From Echinimonas agarilytica (GTDB lineage Bacteria; Pseudomonadota; Gammaproteobacteria; Enterobacterales; Neiellaceae): 64,000 nt of DNA. Shown here piece after piece: positions 30,995 through 42,958 of this stretch. How positions within the stretch are numbered: the stretch's first letter is position 1; every line of letters starts with the position of its first letter. Under the pieces are notes generated by a model. The model made no database searches. It was not told the DNA's origin and saw only the letters and a program-made list of their open reading frames with translations. Position numbers and translations under genes: made by a program. The stretch lies in contig NZ_JAMQGP010000010.1 of assembly GCF_023703465.1 (NCBI RefSeq), positions 1 through 64,000 on the forward strand. Direction: 5' to 3'.

Positions 30995-32299
30995 ATGAAA
31001 AAAACACTTGTCACCATTTTGGCAGGATATGTACTTGCCCTTTCGTCTTCCATTCCAGCAATGGCAGCTCCTGAACTCATGGACCGCGTCGTGGTTCGAG
31101 TGAACAATGCTGTTGTTTTAGAAAGCGAAGTCGATCGCATGCTCGAAGACGTAAAACAACGAGCGCTCATGGCAGGGCAATCGTTACCTCGCGATTTAGT
31201 GCTCAGAACTCAAATTACAGAGCGTTTGATTAATCGCCAACTGCAAATGTCCACGGCTGAAAGAATGGGTTTACGTATTTCTGACGCCCAGTTAGACCAA
31301 ACCATCGCCAATATTGCACGCCAAGACAACATGACGGTTGAACAAATGCGTGCAACGATTGAAAGAGGCGGCATGAGCTTTCAGCAATACCGTGAAGACC
31401 TCCGAGAAGAGCTCGTGATCGGTGATGTCACGCGCATTGCGGTCAGAAACCGCATTAATGTCTCGCCTCAAGAAATTGATGCATTGGCAGACATGCTGCA
31501 GGAACAGAGCGAAACCAACCGAGAAATCAATTTCGGCCACATTATGGTTTCTGTTGATGCCGAAGCAAGTAAGCAAGAAATTGAAGATGCCCAAAAACGC
31601 ATCGATAAAATCTTGGATTTACTGCAAGAAGGGGCAGATTTCCGTCGCCAAGCCACCGCATCATCACAAGGCCCCAAGGCACTTGAAGGGGGTGATTGGG
31701 GCTGGATGAACATTAACGAAGCTCCAACTATTTTCTCTGAACCACTGCAAACAGCAGAAGTGGGTGAGCTTATCGGGCCAATCAGAAGCCCTGTTGGTTT
31801 TCATATTTTAACTGTATTTGAAGAACGCGGTGCCGAAGTTGTTGAGTCTTTAGAAGTCAATGCTCGCCATATTTTGCTACAGCCCTCAATTATTTTGAGC
31901 GAAACCAAAGCTAAATCGATGCTGACAGAATTCAGTAAGCAACTCCAAGCTGACGATTCTAAATTTGCTGAATTGGCCGAAGAATATTCCGAAGATCCAG
32001 GTTCTGCCGCGCAAGGCGGTGATTTAGGCTGGGGTAACCCAGACATGTATGTTCCTGAATTTAGCACCATGCTCAAAACAATGGAGATCGGCGCAGTCAG
32101 CGAACCATTCCGCACCTCACATGGCTGGCATATCGTTCAGTTGTTGGATAAGCGAACGCAAGATGCAACTAAAGATCGCTGGCGTGATCAGGCTTATCAG
32201 ATGATTACAAACCGTAAATTCAATGAAGAATCTGCACTTTGGTTAGCCGAAATGCGAGAAACAGCATACATCGACGTACTCGATGAAGAGCAAGAATAA
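30995..32299 (+). CDS. surA: Periplasmic chaperone and peptidyl-prolyl isomerase SurA
   Basis: Escorts outer-membrane proteins, including LptD, to the Bam complex. 434 residues (E. coli 428). Signal peptide about 1-24 (ending IPAMAA), N-terminal chaperone domain with DRVVVRVNNAVVLESEVD, and two parvulin domains (about 175-275 and 285-385), the second with GSAAQGGDLGWGNPD and GWHIVQLLDKR. Stop and pdxA start are directly adjacent (TAAATG). Confidence 0.96.
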   Translation: MKKTLVTILAGYVLALSSSIPAMAAPELMDRVVVRVNNAVVLESEVDRMLEDVKQRALMAGQSLPRDLVLRTQITERLINRQLQMSTAERMGLRISDAQLDQTIANIARQDNMTVEQMRATIERGGMSFQQYREDLREELVIGDVTRIAVRNRINVSPQEIDALADMLQEQSETNREINFGHIMVSVDAEASKQEIEDAQKRIDKILDLLQEGADFRRQATASSQGPKALEGGDWGWMNINEAPTIFSEPLQTAEVGELIGPIRSPVGFHILTVFEERGAEVVESLEVNARHILLQPSIILSETKAKSMLTEFSKQLQADDSKFAELAEEYSEDPGSAAQGGDLGWGNPDMYVPEFSTMLKTMEIGAVSEPFRTSHGWHIVQLLDKRTQDATKDRWRDQAYQMITNRKFNEESALWLAEMRETAYIDVLDEEQE

Positions 32300-33307
32300 A
32301 TGACCTTGAGAATTGCAATTACACCGGGCGAGCCTGCTGGTATTGGCCCAGACTTAGTCATTAAACTTGCTCAAAGAGATTGGCCAGTGCAGCTGGTTGT
32401 CTGCGCCAATGTCGACTTGTTACAACAGCGAGCGGAGATCTTAGGTCTGCCGCTCAGTATTGTTCATTATGATTCAAGCATGCCTGTTTCTGCATCAAAA
32501 GCTGGAACCATGGTCGTTGCCAATCACGCAATGTCGGCGCAGGCCGTATGCGGCCAATTAAATCCAGACAATGGGAATTACGTACTCGATACATTGCTCA
32601 CGGCTATCAATGGCAATATGAGCGGTGAATTTTGTGCTGTGGTTACAGGCCCTGTGCATAAAGGTGTTATTAACGATGCGGGCGTCTCGTTCAGCGGCCA
32701 CACAGAGTTTTTTGCCCAACATGCGAATACACCAGACGTTGTGATGATGCTTGCCACTGAAGGATTACGTGTTGCACTGGTGACCACACATATTCCCTTG
32801 GCTTACGTATCAAAGGCCATCACGCCTTTGCGTGTTGAAAACATGATTCGAATTTTGCATCACGATTTAAAAGACAAATTCGCGATCGATGATCCCACCA
32901 TTTACGTATGCGGGTTAAACCCCCATGCAGGCGAAGACGGTCACTTAGGCACAGAAGAAATTACCACCATTAACCCCGTGCTTGAGCAACTCAGAGCAGA
33001 AGGTATGACACTAGAGGGCTGCTTACCAGCAGATACTCTGTTCCAACCCAAATACCTTGAAAAAGCCGATGCCGTGTTAGCCATGTACCACGACCAAGGT
33101 CTACCGGTACTCAAAGCAAAGGGGTTTGGCGCCTCAATGAACATCACTTTGGGTTTGCCGTTCATCAGAACATCTGTTGATCACGGCACGGCACTAGAGC
33201 TAGCGGGTACAGGGCAAGCAGAAGTAGGTAGCTTTGTGGTGGCATTGAGCGAGGCGATTGCCATGGCTACCGCTCGTCAGAAAAAAGGCTTAGGAGTTCC
33301 AGCATGA
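32300..33307 (+). CDS. pdxA: 4-hydroxythreonine-4-phosphate dehydrogenase
   Basis: Vitamin B6 biosynthesis: oxidises 4-phosphohydroxy-threonine with NAD+. 335 residues, near the usual 329. [13 protein letters not shown] at the start, the metal-binding His in FSGHTEFFA, the second in [14 protein letters not shown], and [16 protein letters not shown] are diagnostic. Overlaps rsmA by 4 bases. Confidence 0.96.
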   Translation: MTLRIAITPGEPAGIGPDLVIKLAQRDWPVQLVVCANVDLLQQRAEILGLPLSIVHYDSSMPVSASKAGTMVVANHAMSAQAVCGQLNPDNGNYVLDTLLTAINGNMSGEFCAVVTGPVHKGVINDAGVSFSGHTEFFAQHANTPDVVMMLATEGLRVALVTTHIPLAYVSKAITPLRVENMIRILHHDLKDKFAIDDPTIYVCGLNPHAGEDGHLGTEEITTINPVLEQLRAEGMTLEGCLPADTLFQPKYLEKADAVLAMYHDQGLPVLKAKGFGASMNITLGLPFIRTSVDHGTALELAGTGQAEVGSFVVALSEAIAMATARQKKGLGVPA

Positions 33308-34116
33308 GTAGTCGTTCGCATTTAGGCCACACGGCTCGTAAACGCTTTGGCCAAAACTTCTTAACAGATGAAGACGTGATTGACGGCATTGTCAGAGCAA
33401 TCTCTCCTCAAAGCGGCGACACACTGGTCGAAATTGGCCCGGGCCTAGGTGCATTAACTGAACCTGTGGCAGAAGAAGCCGATCATCTGCATGTTATTGA
33501 ATTAGATAGAGACCTAGCCAAACGCTTGCGTCATCACCCTTTTATTGCCAACAAACTCACCGTTCATGAAGGCGATGCTCTCAAGTTCGATTTTCATCAA
33601 CTAGTTGAAGACGGCAAAAAAATCAAAGTGTTTGGCAACTTGCCATATAACGTTTCGACGCCGTTGATTTTCCATCTTTTAAGTTACCAAGGCGTTATCG
33701 AAAACATGCACTTTATGCTTCAAAAAGAAGTCGTTGAGCGCATGGCTTCAGGGCCAGGCAATAAAACGTACGGCCGGTTGTCGGTCATGACGCAGTACTA
33801 TTGCAAAGCAATTCCAGTGTTGGAAGTGCCCCCCACAGCATTTAAGCCCGCTCCGCAGGTTGATAGCGCAGTGATTCGCCTTATCCCAACACCGCCTCAA
33901 TGGCCTGCTGATGATATCCGCTGGCTGGAGAAGGTTGTCGCTGAAGCTTTTAATCAGCGCCGTAAAACACTTCGTAATTGCTTGAAGCGCATGATCAATG
34001 CCGAAGCTTTAGAAACGCTTAATGTTGATGCAAGCCTTCGTCCAGAAGCCGTCTCACTTGAGCAGTTTGTCCAAATTGCCAATTACGTTGCTGCGCATCC
34101 ACCCGAGCAAAACTAG
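33304..34116 (+). CDS. rsmA: 16S rRNA dimethyladenosine transferase RsmA (KsgA)
   Basis: Dimethylates two adjacent adenosines near the 3' end of 16S rRNA during 30S maturation. 270 residues (E. coli 273). [10 protein letters not shown] and [13 protein letters not shown] (SAM-binding motif I), then the catalytic [17 protein letters not shown], and the C-terminal [12 protein letters not shown]. Fourth gene of the cluster. Confidence 0.97.
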   Translation: MSSRSHLGHTARKRFGQNFLTDEDVIDGIVRAISPQSGDTLVEIGPGLGALTEPVAEEADHLHVIELDRDLAKRLRHHPFIANKLTVHEGDALKFDFHQLVEDGKKIKVFGNLPYNVSTPLIFHLLSYQGVIENMHFMLQKEVVERMASGPGNKTYGRLSVMTQYYCKAIPVLEVPPTAFKPAPQVDSAVIRLIPTPPQWPADDIRWLEKVVAEAFNQRRKTLRNCLKRMINAEALETLNVDASLRPEAVSLEQFVQIANYVAAHPPEQN

Positions 34117-34127
34117 GAGGCTAAACA

Positions 34128-34508
34128 GTGGCTAACCTTAGCTCTACCATTTCAATTGAGGTTGATGTGAATTATTTGGCACATCAATCTATTCCAGAAA
34201 AAGAACACTTCCTGTTCGCCTACACTATTACCATTACCAACAATGGTGAAGTGCCTGCAAAACTGCTCACTCGGCATTGGAATATCACCAATGGTAATGG
34301 CGATGTGAGCTCGGTTAGTGGTCCAGGAGTCGTTGGTAAACAACCTCACTTGTCATCAGGTGAACATTTTACCTACACCAGCAGTGCGGTGCTTGAAACA
34401 GCCGTCGGCAGTATGCATGGCCATTACTCGTTTCAGACTGAAAATGGCAACGTATTCGATGTTGATATTCCAGCATTCCGGCTTGCTAGCCCCAACGCAT
34501 TGCATTAG
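34128..34508 (+). CDS. apaG: ApaG, Fe(2+)/Mg(2+)-associated beta-sandwich protein
   Basis: A 126-residue protein of the ApaG family (E. coli 125). The GTG start at 34128 is preceded by AGGAGG. YTITITNNGEVPAKLLTRHWNI and VVGKQPHLSSGEHFTYTSSA with GSMHGHYSF are the conserved blocks. Its role is unclear, although it is nearly always next to apaH. Confidence 0.96.
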   Translation: MANLSSTISIEVDVNYLAHQSIPEKEHFLFAYTITITNNGEVPAKLLTRHWNITNGNGDVSSVSGPGVVGKQPHLSSGEHFTYTSSAVLETAVGSMHGHYSFQTENGNVFDVDIPAFRLASPNALH

Positions 34509-34521
34509 GTCATAGACTCTC

Positions 34522-35340
34522 GTGGCGCTCTATATTGTTGGAGATATTCAAGGCTGCCTTGATGAACTTCAATTGCTTCTCGAACGCGTTAAGTTTAGTG
34601 ATTCCGATACGCTATGGCTGTGTGGGGACTTAGTTGCTCGCGGCCCTCGTTCACTCGACACGCTGCGATGGGTTAAACAACACAAAAATACCAAAACAGT
34701 GCTCGGCAACCACGACCTTCACTTACTCGCCGTCAGCGAAGGCATACACCCTGTCAAGGTCAAAGACCGTACAGCTCCAATTTTTGAAGCGCAAGATCGA
34801 GCAGAACTATTGACCTGGCTCCGTCAACAACCTTTGCTGTTAACTCACTCTCACTACCCGATCATTATGTCGCATGCGGGTATATATCCCGAATGGACAC
34901 TTGAACAAGCGGCATTTCTTGCTGCAGAAGTCGAGCAGAAACTTTCAAGTGATCGCTACTTATCATTATTAACAAGTATGTATGGTAATCATCCCAACGT
35001 CTGGCATGATGACTTAGTCGGTTGTGAGCGAGATCGCTTCATCATCAATGCTTTCACTCGGATGCGTTTTTGCTACCCGGATGGAAAATTAGATTTTGAT
35101 GCTAAAGAAAATCCTCAACAGACCGTTAACAATTTGTTGCCATGGTATATTTTGCGGCAGCAAAGGTTCCCCAATGAAACAGCAACTAAATTATTTGGTC
35201 ATTGGGCAGCGTTGATGGGTAAAACAAATAGCCCTGACTATGTTGCACTCGATACAGGTTGTGTTTGGGGTAACCACATGAGTCTTTTGCATTGGGAGGC
35301 GCAACAGACTGTAACGCAGAATGCACTGCCAAAGATATGA
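34522..35340 (+). CDS. apaH: Bis(5'-nucleosyl)-tetraphosphatase, symmetrical
   Basis: Hydrolyses Ap4A to ADP. A 272-residue metallophosphatase (E. coli 280) with the motifs VGDIQGC, LCGDLVARGP and GNHDLHLL in the first third, ligating two metals. GTG at 34522 is the start that gives the usual MALYIVGDIQGC; the ribosome site is weak. Last gene of the lptD cluster. Confidence 0.96.
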   Translation: MALYIVGDIQGCLDELQLLLERVKFSDSDTLWLCGDLVARGPRSLDTLRWVKQHKNTKTVLGNHDLHLLAVSEGIHPVKVKDRTAPIFEAQDRAELLTWLRQQPLLLTHSHYPIIMSHAGIYPEWTLEQAAFLAAEVEQKLSSDRYLSLLTSMYGNHPNVWHDDLVGCERDRFIINAFTRMRFCYPDGKLDFDAKENPQQTVNNLLPWYILRQQRFPNETATKLFGHWAALMGKTNSPDYVALDTGCVWGNHMSLLHWEAQQTVTQNALPKI

Positions 35341-35439
35341 ACAAAAGAGCCCAACGCTAGCAATCACAAGGGCCATCAGGTAGCGTGCATTAAGCTTTTA
35401 ACATTTATTTTACCAATCTTCAGTCAGGAAGGTCATATC

Positions 35440-37464
35440 ATGAAGTTATCTGTAGCAATGCGGGTAATACTAGGCTTCTCGGTTATTACAGCCTTACTAT
35501 TATTTAGCGGTGCAAGCTCATTACTTAGTCTCAACACCGTCAATGAGTCGCAACAACGCGTCAATCAAGTCGCAGTTCCCACCCTCAGTGCAGTGAATAA
35601 ATTACAACTTCAACTGGTCAGCAGTGATCTGGCACTGTTGTCTGCGTATTACCAAGATCAACAACAAGCGCTCACTGAAGAATCGAATATCTACCAAGCT
35701 TCAGCTCAGCAAGTTATTGAAGCCTTTAATACTCTCGATCAACAAACTAAGTCGGCCGCTAAGTTCAACAGTAAATTGAACCCGATTCGCGCGAACTTAG
35801 AAAAATTTCAGTCGGACGCAAACCGCTCTTTAAAACTACGTAAAGATAGTTTGATTGCTCGTGACGACTCTATTGATGCCATTGATGATTTGTCAGACGC
35901 TGCGGATGATGCCAGCGGATACTTGCTTGACCTGATCGATTATGGCGAATCTTCAGAAAACGTAAACGATGCTCAGGTTGCATCATTTGCCAATACGCTT
36001 GAAATCAAAGTCATGGCATTGCTCACCACGAGTCAAGACATTCTGACGATGACGCAACTTAAACAAGTTGAAGTGGCGAAGGAAGAACTAGACTTTACCT
36101 CTCGCTCAATGACCCAAGGTCTCGATTTCATCAAATCAAAGGTCGACTTCTTTGAAGAACCTGAACTGATCGAAGATGCTGTTGAAGGCATTGAAGCCGT
36201 GCTAGAGTCACTCGAAGGCAATCAATCTATTCTGAGCCTGCATACCACCAAAATCACCTCCCAACAACAAGCAAAACAACAGCTAGCGGTTGTGAAACAA
36301 GAGTCTGAACAGTTGATCCACGAGCTCGATCAACTCACGCACGATATCCACGCTTTTAGTGAAGAAGCTCAAAAGCAAGTTGCGCAAGAAGTGACTGACG
36401 GAAATCAATTGAATACGATCGTTATGATTATTTCTGTGATTTTTGCCAGCACCATTGCATTCTTCGTTGTGCGCAGCATCGTGCGTCCTTTAAATGAAGT
36501 AAACAGCATGCTCAATGTAATGGCCAGCGGAGACCTCACTCAGCGTTTGGAAGAGCATAAAAATGATGAGTTTGGGATTCTTTCTCACAACGTAAATGTA
36601 CTCATCGATAACCTACGCGATCTGATCAATGGTATTGTTGAGCGCTCCACACAACTGGGCGCAGCGTCGGAACAAACATCCTCAATTACAGAGCAATCAA
36701 CGGTATCTATTCAGCAACAAAAGAGTGAAGTCGAACAAGTTGCAGCAGCAACAACACAGATGAACAGTTCGGCTCAACAAGTTGTGAATAGTGCCAACGA
36801 TACGCTGTCTGCCATTAAACATGCAGACGATGAAGCTGAACATGTAAAAGAACTCGCCTCGAATACACGTAGCAATATGATGTCACTTGCAAATGAAGTT
36901 GAGCACGCATCTGGCGTAATTAATAAATTACATGAAGACAGCACCAGCATTAGCTCTATTCTTGATGTCATTCGGGGGATTGCCGAACAAACCAACTTGC
37001 TTGCGCTTAACGCTGCCATTGAGGCTGCACGAGCAGGCGAACAAGGCCGCGGCTTTGCGGTAGTGGCTGACGAAGTCCGCTCTTTGGCAAGTCGGACTCA
37101 GCAATCCACGCAAGAAATCAACACAATGATTGAGCAACTACAAACTGGAGCACAGCAAGCTGTTGCAGCTATGACTCAAGGTCAAGAAAAAGCCGATCAG
37201 TGTGTGCAACAAGTTGAGGAGTCGACAAATGCGCTGCAAGCCATTACTGACTCTGTTCACCACGCCCATGACATTAGTAATCAGATCAACCATGCCGCAA
37301 GCGAGCAGACGGACGTCACTGCGCAAATCAGTGAACGACTCGAGCAGATTGTATCCATTGCCGAAGAAAACGCTGTAGGCGCCAAACAAACCGCAGAAGC
37401 AAGCCAGCAAGTAGCTGCGTTATCTGAGGAGCTGAAAAACTCGATTGAACGATTTTCAGTTTGA
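35440..37464 (+). CDS. Methyl-accepting chemotaxis protein
   Basis: A 674-residue chemoreceptor. First membrane helix about 8-30, a helical periplasmic sensor domain of about 290 residues, second helix about 325-347 ([20 protein letters not shown]), HAMP domain about 348-400 and a cytoplasmic signalling hairpin whose tip reads [42 protein letters not shown] precedes the ATG. No C-terminal CheR/CheB pentapeptide is seen. The ligand is unknown. Confidence 0.95.
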   Translation: MKLSVAMRVILGFSVITALLLFSGASSLLSLNTVNESQQRVNQVAVPTLSAVNKLQLQLVSSDLALLSAYYQDQQQALTEESNIYQASAQQVIEAFNTLDQQTKSAAKFNSKLNPIRANLEKFQSDANRSLKLRKDSLIARDDSIDAIDDLSDAADDASGYLLDLIDYGESSENVNDAQVASFANTLEIKVMALLTTSQDILTMTQLKQVEVAKEELDFTSRSMTQGLDFIKSKVDFFEEPELIEDAVEGIEAVLESLEGNQSILSLHTTKITSQQQAKQQLAVVKQESEQLIHELDQLTHDIHAFSEEAQKQVAQEVTDGNQLNTIVMIISVIFASTIAFFVVRSIVRPLNEVNSMLNVMASGDLTQRLEEHKNDEFGILSHNVNVLIDNLRDLINGIVERSTQLGAASEQTSSITEQSTVSIQQQKSEVEQVAAATTQMNSSAQQVVNSANDTLSAIKHADDEAEHVKELASNTRSNMMSLANEVEHASGVINKLHEDSTSISSILDVIRGIAEQTNLLALNAAIEAARAGEQGRGFAVVADEVRSLASRTQQSTQEINTMIEQLQTGAQQAVAAMTQGQEKADQCVQQVEESTNALQAITDSVHHAHDISNQINHAASEQTDVTAQISERLEQIVSIAEENAVGAKQTAEASQQVAALSEELKNSIERFSV

Positions 37465-37481
37465 TGTGCTTTGCACCGCAT

Positions 37482-37510
37482 AAAAAAACCGCGCAGATGC
37501 GCGGTTTTTT
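37482..37510. terminator. Strong hairpin terminator after the chemoreceptor gene
   Basis: AAAAAACCGCGCA / TGCGCGGTTTTTT with a two-base loop centre and T-run; works in both orientations, so it also serves the convergent small secreted-protein gene. Confidence 0.85.
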
Positions 37511-37547
37511 ATGCTTTCGGCTCTAATACTAATAAAGCCGAAACGAC

Positions 37548-37934
37548 TTAATTGATTCGGTCATTAATCGCAGCAACAATTGGGCTATCACCCTTGCCGT
37601 TTGCCGCAGCCCATTCCAGAACAGTAGCACCGTCTGATTCAGGCTGAGTTAACTGTTTTTTCGAGACTTTTTTAACAATAAATTCGCCAGCTTCAACTGC
37701 ATCTTTTGACATTGCAAAACGCAATAAACTCAAGTTATTGCATTGGAAGTCTGAATAGATATCTCGAAGCCTGATTTCTGCGTTTTTCAATGTTTTACGC
37801 ACACGGTTTTTATCATTCTGAGCTGTATAGTTGCACAAGCTTGTTAAAACTTGATCGCCCCCTACTGCGTTAACCGAAAAAACGGGGGCAGCAAGAAGAG
37901 CGGTTAATACATACGCAGTAGCTCTTATATTCAT
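37548..37934 (-). CDS. Small secreted protein, DUF3718-like
   Basis: A 128-residue protein with a signal peptide (about 1-23). LCNYTAQNDKNRVRKTLK and LRDIYSDFQCNNLSLLRFAM, with two cysteines and an invariant-looking RFAM block, resemble the DUF3718 family common in Alteromonadales. The function is unknown. Stands alone between the chemoreceptor gene and folA. Confidence 0.72.
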   Translation of the reverse strand: MNIRATAYVLTALLAAPVFSVNAVGGDQVLTSLCNYTAQNDKNRVRKTLKNAEIRLRDIYSDFQCNNLSLLRFAMSKDAVEAGEFIVKKVSKKQLTQPESDGATVLEWAAANGKGDSPIVAAINDRIN

Positions 37935-38027
37935 TATTTATAACTCCTGAGCTTTTCGTAATAGTTAGATAGCGCATGCATTATAACCAAATGAATATAA
38001 AAAACGATGGTATAACGTCAGGTTTTT

Positions 38028-38522
38028 TTACAATTCCCTAGCTTTTCTTAACCAATGTGTAAAATCACAGGAATATTGGTTCTTTTCATCCTTTAAGTGA
38101 CGTTCAGTTGACACCTGTTTAAAACTTGACGGTAATTCAGGGAAAAAAGCATCCCCTTCTGGCTCTGCATCGATAAAAGTTAAATGCAGGTCCGTCGCCA
38201 TGGGCAGAAAGTGCACATATATTTGTCCACCTCCGATGATCATAACTTCCTCCACATCAGGCACAGCTTGAATGGCAGCTTCTGGCGTAGTCACCACTTC
38301 AACTCCCTCAACCTGATACTGAGCATCTCGAGTAATCACGATATTTTTTCGGCCGGGCAAGGGACGCCCAATGGATTCAAATGTTTTGCGCCCCATAATC
38401 ACGGGCTTTCCCATCGTCACGCTTTTAAAGTGTTTGAGGTCAGCAGGCATGTGCCAAGGCATTTGATTGTTTTTGCCAATGACTCGATTACGAGCCATTG
38501 CAGCGATCATGGCAATTCGCAT
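38028..38522 (-). CDS. folA: Dihydrofolate reductase
   Basis: Reduces dihydrofolate with NADPH. 164 residues (E. coli 159). IAAMARNRVIGKNNQMPWHMPADLKHFK is the N-terminus with the substrate-binding Asp; MGRKTFESIGRPLPGRKNIVITR is the NADPH region and EVMIIGGGQIY the glycine loop. Placed 12 bases downstream of the yjjB stop on the same strand, so it may be expressed with yjjP-yjjB. Confidence 0.96.
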   Translation of the reverse strand: MRIAMIAAMARNRVIGKNNQMPWHMPADLKHFKSVTMGKPVIMGRKTFESIGRPLPGRKNIVITRDAQYQVEGVEVVTTPEAAIQAVPDVEEVMIIGGGQIYVHFLPMATDLHLTFIDAEPEGDAFFPELPSSFKQVSTERHLKDEKNQYSCDFTHWLRKAREL

Positions 38523-38534
38523 GATAAGTTCCAG

Positions 38535-39014
38535 TTATACGACAGGCTTAGCACGATAGAATAACAATCTAGGTGCGGCAATTCCAAGCGCTAAACACAT
38601 TAGAATAAACACGGTTTTCAAACCAAGTCTTAATACATCGGTCATTAAAGCGGGATCAAAATGATTGTGTAGATTCATCTCCATCAACCCCACCATTGCA
38701 CCAAAAGCAAATTTACCAGGGATCATTGGGATCACCGCAGCCACTGCAAATACTTGAACAGGTGCTAGGAATTTACGCGACCAATACATGGCTAAGCAGC
38801 CCACTACGGAGGCTGCAGCTAACGATGCAATCTCTATTGGAAAATCCAACAGTTGCATCGCAATAATTCGAGTTCCATAGCCCATTGCTCCGGCTATACC
38901 GCAATACTTTAAAAAACGAATAGGAACATTAAACAACACGGCAAAACCAACAGCAGGAACCACAGCCACCAACATCGGCAGCAACAACGACAGTACAACC
39001 CAGTTTAAATCCAT
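38535..39014 (-). CDS. yjjB: YjjB, small subunit of a ThrE-family exporter
   Basis: A 159-residue four-helix membrane protein matching the C-terminal half of ThrE exporters and E. coli YjjB (157). ATG at 39014 is chosen because it overlaps the yjjP stop and gives a family-length product; the longer frame from 39092 is not needed. With YjjP it forms a split transporter reported to export succinate in E. coli. PGKFAFGAMVG is the conserved motif. Confidence 0.85.
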   Translation of the reverse strand: MDLNWVVLSLLLPMLVAVVPAVGFAVLFNVPIRFLKYCGIAGAMGYGTRIIAMQLLDFPIEIASLAAASVVGCLAMYWSRKFLAPVQVFAVAAVIPMIPGKFAFGAMVGLMEMNLHNHFDPALMTDVLRLGLKTVFILMCLALGIAAPRLLFYRAKPVV

Positions 39015-39778
39015 GACCAAACCCCTGTAAGCGTCATCGCCAACATAATGCCCGCTCCTGTTGCCATAATAAGCATGGTTGCAAAGGTCCAACGCGCAAG
39101 CGCAACGCTAATATGACCTTCAACGGCATCACTCACAGCATTGATCGATGGCAAGCCAGGAACCAACATCAATACCGTTGCAGCCATTGCGATGCGTGGA
39201 TGTTCCCCCCATTCAAATAGAACCCCGAGAGACGCAACTGAAGTACTCACAAAGGCCGTGACTGCAAAGTTAATTAATGGGTTAATATGATGCTTTGCAA
39301 AGCTTTGGCGCACCACCATGCCAACTAAACTCGCAGTAAAGGTAACGGCACATTCCTGCAGTCCACCGCCAAACAAATAACAAAAACATGCACAGCTTAG
39401 CGCAACCACAAAAGTGACCAACCAGCGGTTGTATTTACGAGGTTTATCGCTGAGTAATCGAAGGCGTTTTTCAACCATATAGGTATCGGCCACGCCTCGC
39501 TCGACCATTTCGGTTAAACCTACAACGTCACACACAACTTTAAGGTTGATCCCGCGATCAACGACGCGACGGACTTTCGTCAGAAACTTCTTTTGACTCA
39601 CAGAGCTAATGACAATATTGTTGGCCGATATAGCGATATCGGCCCAATCAGCACCAAGAGCGGTGCAAAGGCGGTGGGTGGTGGTTTCTACCAGCTCGGT
39701 ATCAGCACCATGTTGAAGCATGAGCTGACCAGCCCACAGTGCCAATCTGACAATATTCTGGTGGGCCGATTCATCCAT
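39005..39778 (-). CDS. yjjP: YjjP, large subunit of a ThrE-family exporter
   Basis: A 257-residue protein (E. coli YjjP 256). The soluble N-terminal part has LMLQHGADTELVETTTHRLCTALG; the C-terminal half has about five membrane helices and LVPGLPSINAVSDAVEGH. Overlaps yjjB by 10 bases. Confidence 0.87.
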   Translation of the reverse strand: MDESAHQNIVRLALWAGQLMLQHGADTELVETTTHRLCTALGADWADIAISANNIVISSVSQKKFLTKVRRVVDRGINLKVVCDVVGLTEMVERGVADTYMVEKRLRLLSDKPRKYNRWLVTFVVALSCACFCYLFGGGLQECAVTFTASLVGMVVRQSFAKHHINPLINFAVTAFVSTSVASLGVLFEWGEHPRIAMAATVLMLVPGLPSINAVSDAVEGHISVALARWTFATMLIMATGAGIMLAMTLTGVWSWI

Positions 39779-39813
39779 TTATTCGCTCCTAATTGAGGGA
39801 GATGACGTCGAAT

Positions 39814-41025
<1,212 letters not shown>

Positions 41026-41073
41026 TCAAACTGATACTTATATTTTAGCCGTATTATACGGCTCCAGAAAACA

Positions 41074-41104
41074 AAAAGCCCCGCCTTAATCGGCAGGGCT
41101 TTTA
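41074..41104 (-). terminator. Hairpin between rpmA and obgE
   Basis: AAAAGCCC-CGCC...GGCGG-like arms (GCCCCGCC / GGCAGGGC) with a short loop and T-run on either side; ends much of the rplU-rpmA message before obgE. Confidence 0.7.
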
Positions 41105-41124
41105 AAACTCAAAGAAAGTCAGAA

Positions 41125-41382
41125 TCAGGCAGCAACTACGCTGATGTATTTACGATTCTTAGGACCTTTAACTTCAAATTTTACAACGCCGTCCGATGTA
41201 GCGAACAACGTGTGGTCTTTACCAAGACCTACATTGTTACCAGCATGGAACTTAGTGCCGCGTTGACGAACAAGAATGTTACCAGCAAGAACTGCTTGGC
41301 CACCATAGCGTTTCACACCAAGGCGTTTACTTTCCGAATCGCGGCCGTTACGGGTACTACCGCCAGCTTTTTTATGTGCCAT
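41125..41382 (-). CDS. rpmA: 50S ribosomal protein L27
   Basis: 85 residues (E. coli 85). [28 protein letters not shown] is the canonical N-terminus that reaches the peptidyl transferase centre, followed by [15 protein letters not shown]. 17 bases after rplU. Confidence 0.98.
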   Translation of the reverse strand: MAHKKAGGSTRNGRDSESKRLGVKRYGGQAVLAGNILVRQRGTKFHAGNNVGLGKDHTLFATSDGVVKFEVKGPKNRKYISVVAA

Positions 41383-41399
41383 TAGATATTACTCCTTAA

Positions 41400-41711
41400 T
41401 TAACCGCTGATCGCTGTGATCTTCACTTCAGTGAACCACTGACGATGACCAGCTTGCGAACGTGAGTGCTTACGTCGGCGGAACTTAACAATCTTGACCT
41501 TAGGGCCACGACCGTGAGTTACCACTTCCGCTTGAATTTTACCGCCTTCAACGAATGGTGCGCCAACTGTAACGTTTTCGCCATTCGCAACTAACAGGAC
41601 TTTGTCGAATTCAACGGCTGAGCCGGTTTCGACGTCCAGCTTTTCCAGGCGGACGGTTTGGCCTTCTGCAACTCGGTGCTGTTTACCGCCACTTTGAAAA
41701 ACCGCGTACAT
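41400..41711 (-). CDS. rplU: 50S ribosomal protein L21
   Basis: 103 residues, as in E. coli. [18 protein letters not shown] and the C-terminal [23 protein letters not shown] are diagnostic. First gene of rplU-rpmA-obgE, divergent from ispB, the standard gammaproteobacterial arrangement. Confidence 0.98.
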   Translation of the reverse strand: MYAVFQSGGKQHRVAEGQTVRLEKLDVETGSAVEFDKVLLVANGENVTVGAPFVEGGKIQAEVVTHGRGPKVKIVKFRRRKHSRSQAGHRQWFTEVKITAISG

Positions 41712-41949
41712 ATTTCTTATACTCCGAAAATTTCAGCATCTTTTTGAGGCAAGATACGAGAGCCTTAAAGCTTTAGGGCGCGTATTCTATTCAAAACGAC
41801 ACTCAGACGCAAGCGACAACCCACTTCAAATGAATATTTTTTAACCATCTAACAAATGTTTTCAGTTTCAAACTGTCACAAGTTAGCATTTATGCGTAAA
41901 CTCCACACAACTTCAAAGAACCTAAGTGACTCAAATCTCGGCAGGTCTC

Positions 41950-42921
41950 ATGCAACTTGAGCAAATTAAACAACTCACAAACGACGATATGAACTCCGTC
42001 AATCAATTGATTGGCGAGCAGCTTAGTTCAGATGTCGCACTTATTAACCAGCTCGGTTTATACATCGTTAGTGCCGGCGGCAAACGTCTTCGTCCACTGT
42101 TAACCGTATTAGCGGCTAGAGCGTTAGGTTATGACGGCAAACAACACATTGCTCTTGCAACCCTGATTGAATTTATTCACACCGCAACGCTATTGCATGA
42201 TGACGTCGTTGACGAATCCACCATGCGTCGAGGTCGCGAAACAGCCAATGCATTGTTTGGCAATCAGGCTAGTGTGTTGGTAGGAGACTTCCTTTACACC
42301 CGTTCGTTTCAAATGATGGTTGGCATTGGTGAAATGAAAGTACTCGAAGTACTCTCCGATGCCACCAATGTCATCGCTGAAGGTGAAGTACTTCAACTGA
42401 TGAATGTTAATGATGCAGATGTGTCTGAAGAAAGCTACTTTGAAGTCATCTATTGCAAAACTGCCAAATTATTTGAAGCGGCGACCCGCTTAGCAGCGGT
42501 GGTAAGCGGCCAAAGCGAAGCGGTTGAACAAGCAATGCTAGCCTATGGACGCCATTTAGGTACGGCATTTCAATTGATTGATGACCTATTAGATTACAGC
42601 GCCGATGCTGAGACCATGGGCAAAAATGCCGGAGACGACCTCGCTGAAGGCAAACCCACGCTCCCCTTATTGCATGCGATGCATCATGGCAATGATGAAG
42701 AATCAGCACTCATCCGCGAAGCGATCGAACAAGCAAACGGCTTACCTCATTTGCAACGTATTCAAGCGACTATGGAGCGTGTTGGTTCGCTCGATTACAC
42801 ACGTCAAAAAGCTGAAGAGGAAGCTGACAAAGCCATTGCGGCATTGAACTTTATGCCCGACTCGGACTACAAGGCGGCTTTAGTAGGACTGGCGCATTTA
42901 TCAGTGGAACGAAATCACTAA
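41950..42921 (+). CDS. ispB: Octaprenyl diphosphate synthase
   Basis: Makes the isoprenoid tail of ubiquinone. ATG at 41950 gives 323 residues, exactly the E. coli length, starting MQLEQIKQLT; an in-frame GTG at 41926 would add eight. Two Asp-rich motifs are seen: DDVVDESTMRRG and LIDDLLDYSAD. FIHTATLLHDDVVD is the chain-elongation site. Confidence 0.96.
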   Translation: MQLEQIKQLTNDDMNSVNQLIGEQLSSDVALINQLGLYIVSAGGKRLRPLLTVLAARALGYDGKQHIALATLIEFIHTATLLHDDVVDESTMRRGRETANALFGNQASVLVGDFLYTRSFQMMVGIGEMKVLEVLSDATNVIAEGEVLQLMNVNDADVSEESYFEVIYCKTAKLFEAATRLAAVVSGQSEAVEQAMLAYGRHLGTAFQLIDDLLDYSADAETMGKNAGDDLAEGKPTLPLLHAMHHGNDEESALIREAIEQANGLPHLQRIQATMERVGSLDYTRQKAEEEADKAIAALNFMPDSDYKAALVGLAHLSVERNH

Positions 42922-42927
42922 AAGCAT

Positions 42928-42958
42928 CAAAGCAGTCATCATGATATGACTGCTTTTC
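42928..42958 (+). terminator. ispB terminator
   Basis: AAGCAGTCAT / ATGACTGCTT, 10-bp stem with a six-base loop and a short T-run, just after the stop codon. Confidence 0.75.

Noticed and set aside
37548-37934. Secreted toxin or bacteriocin
   Set aside because: Pattern matches a DUF3718-like family and there is no immunity or export gene nearby.
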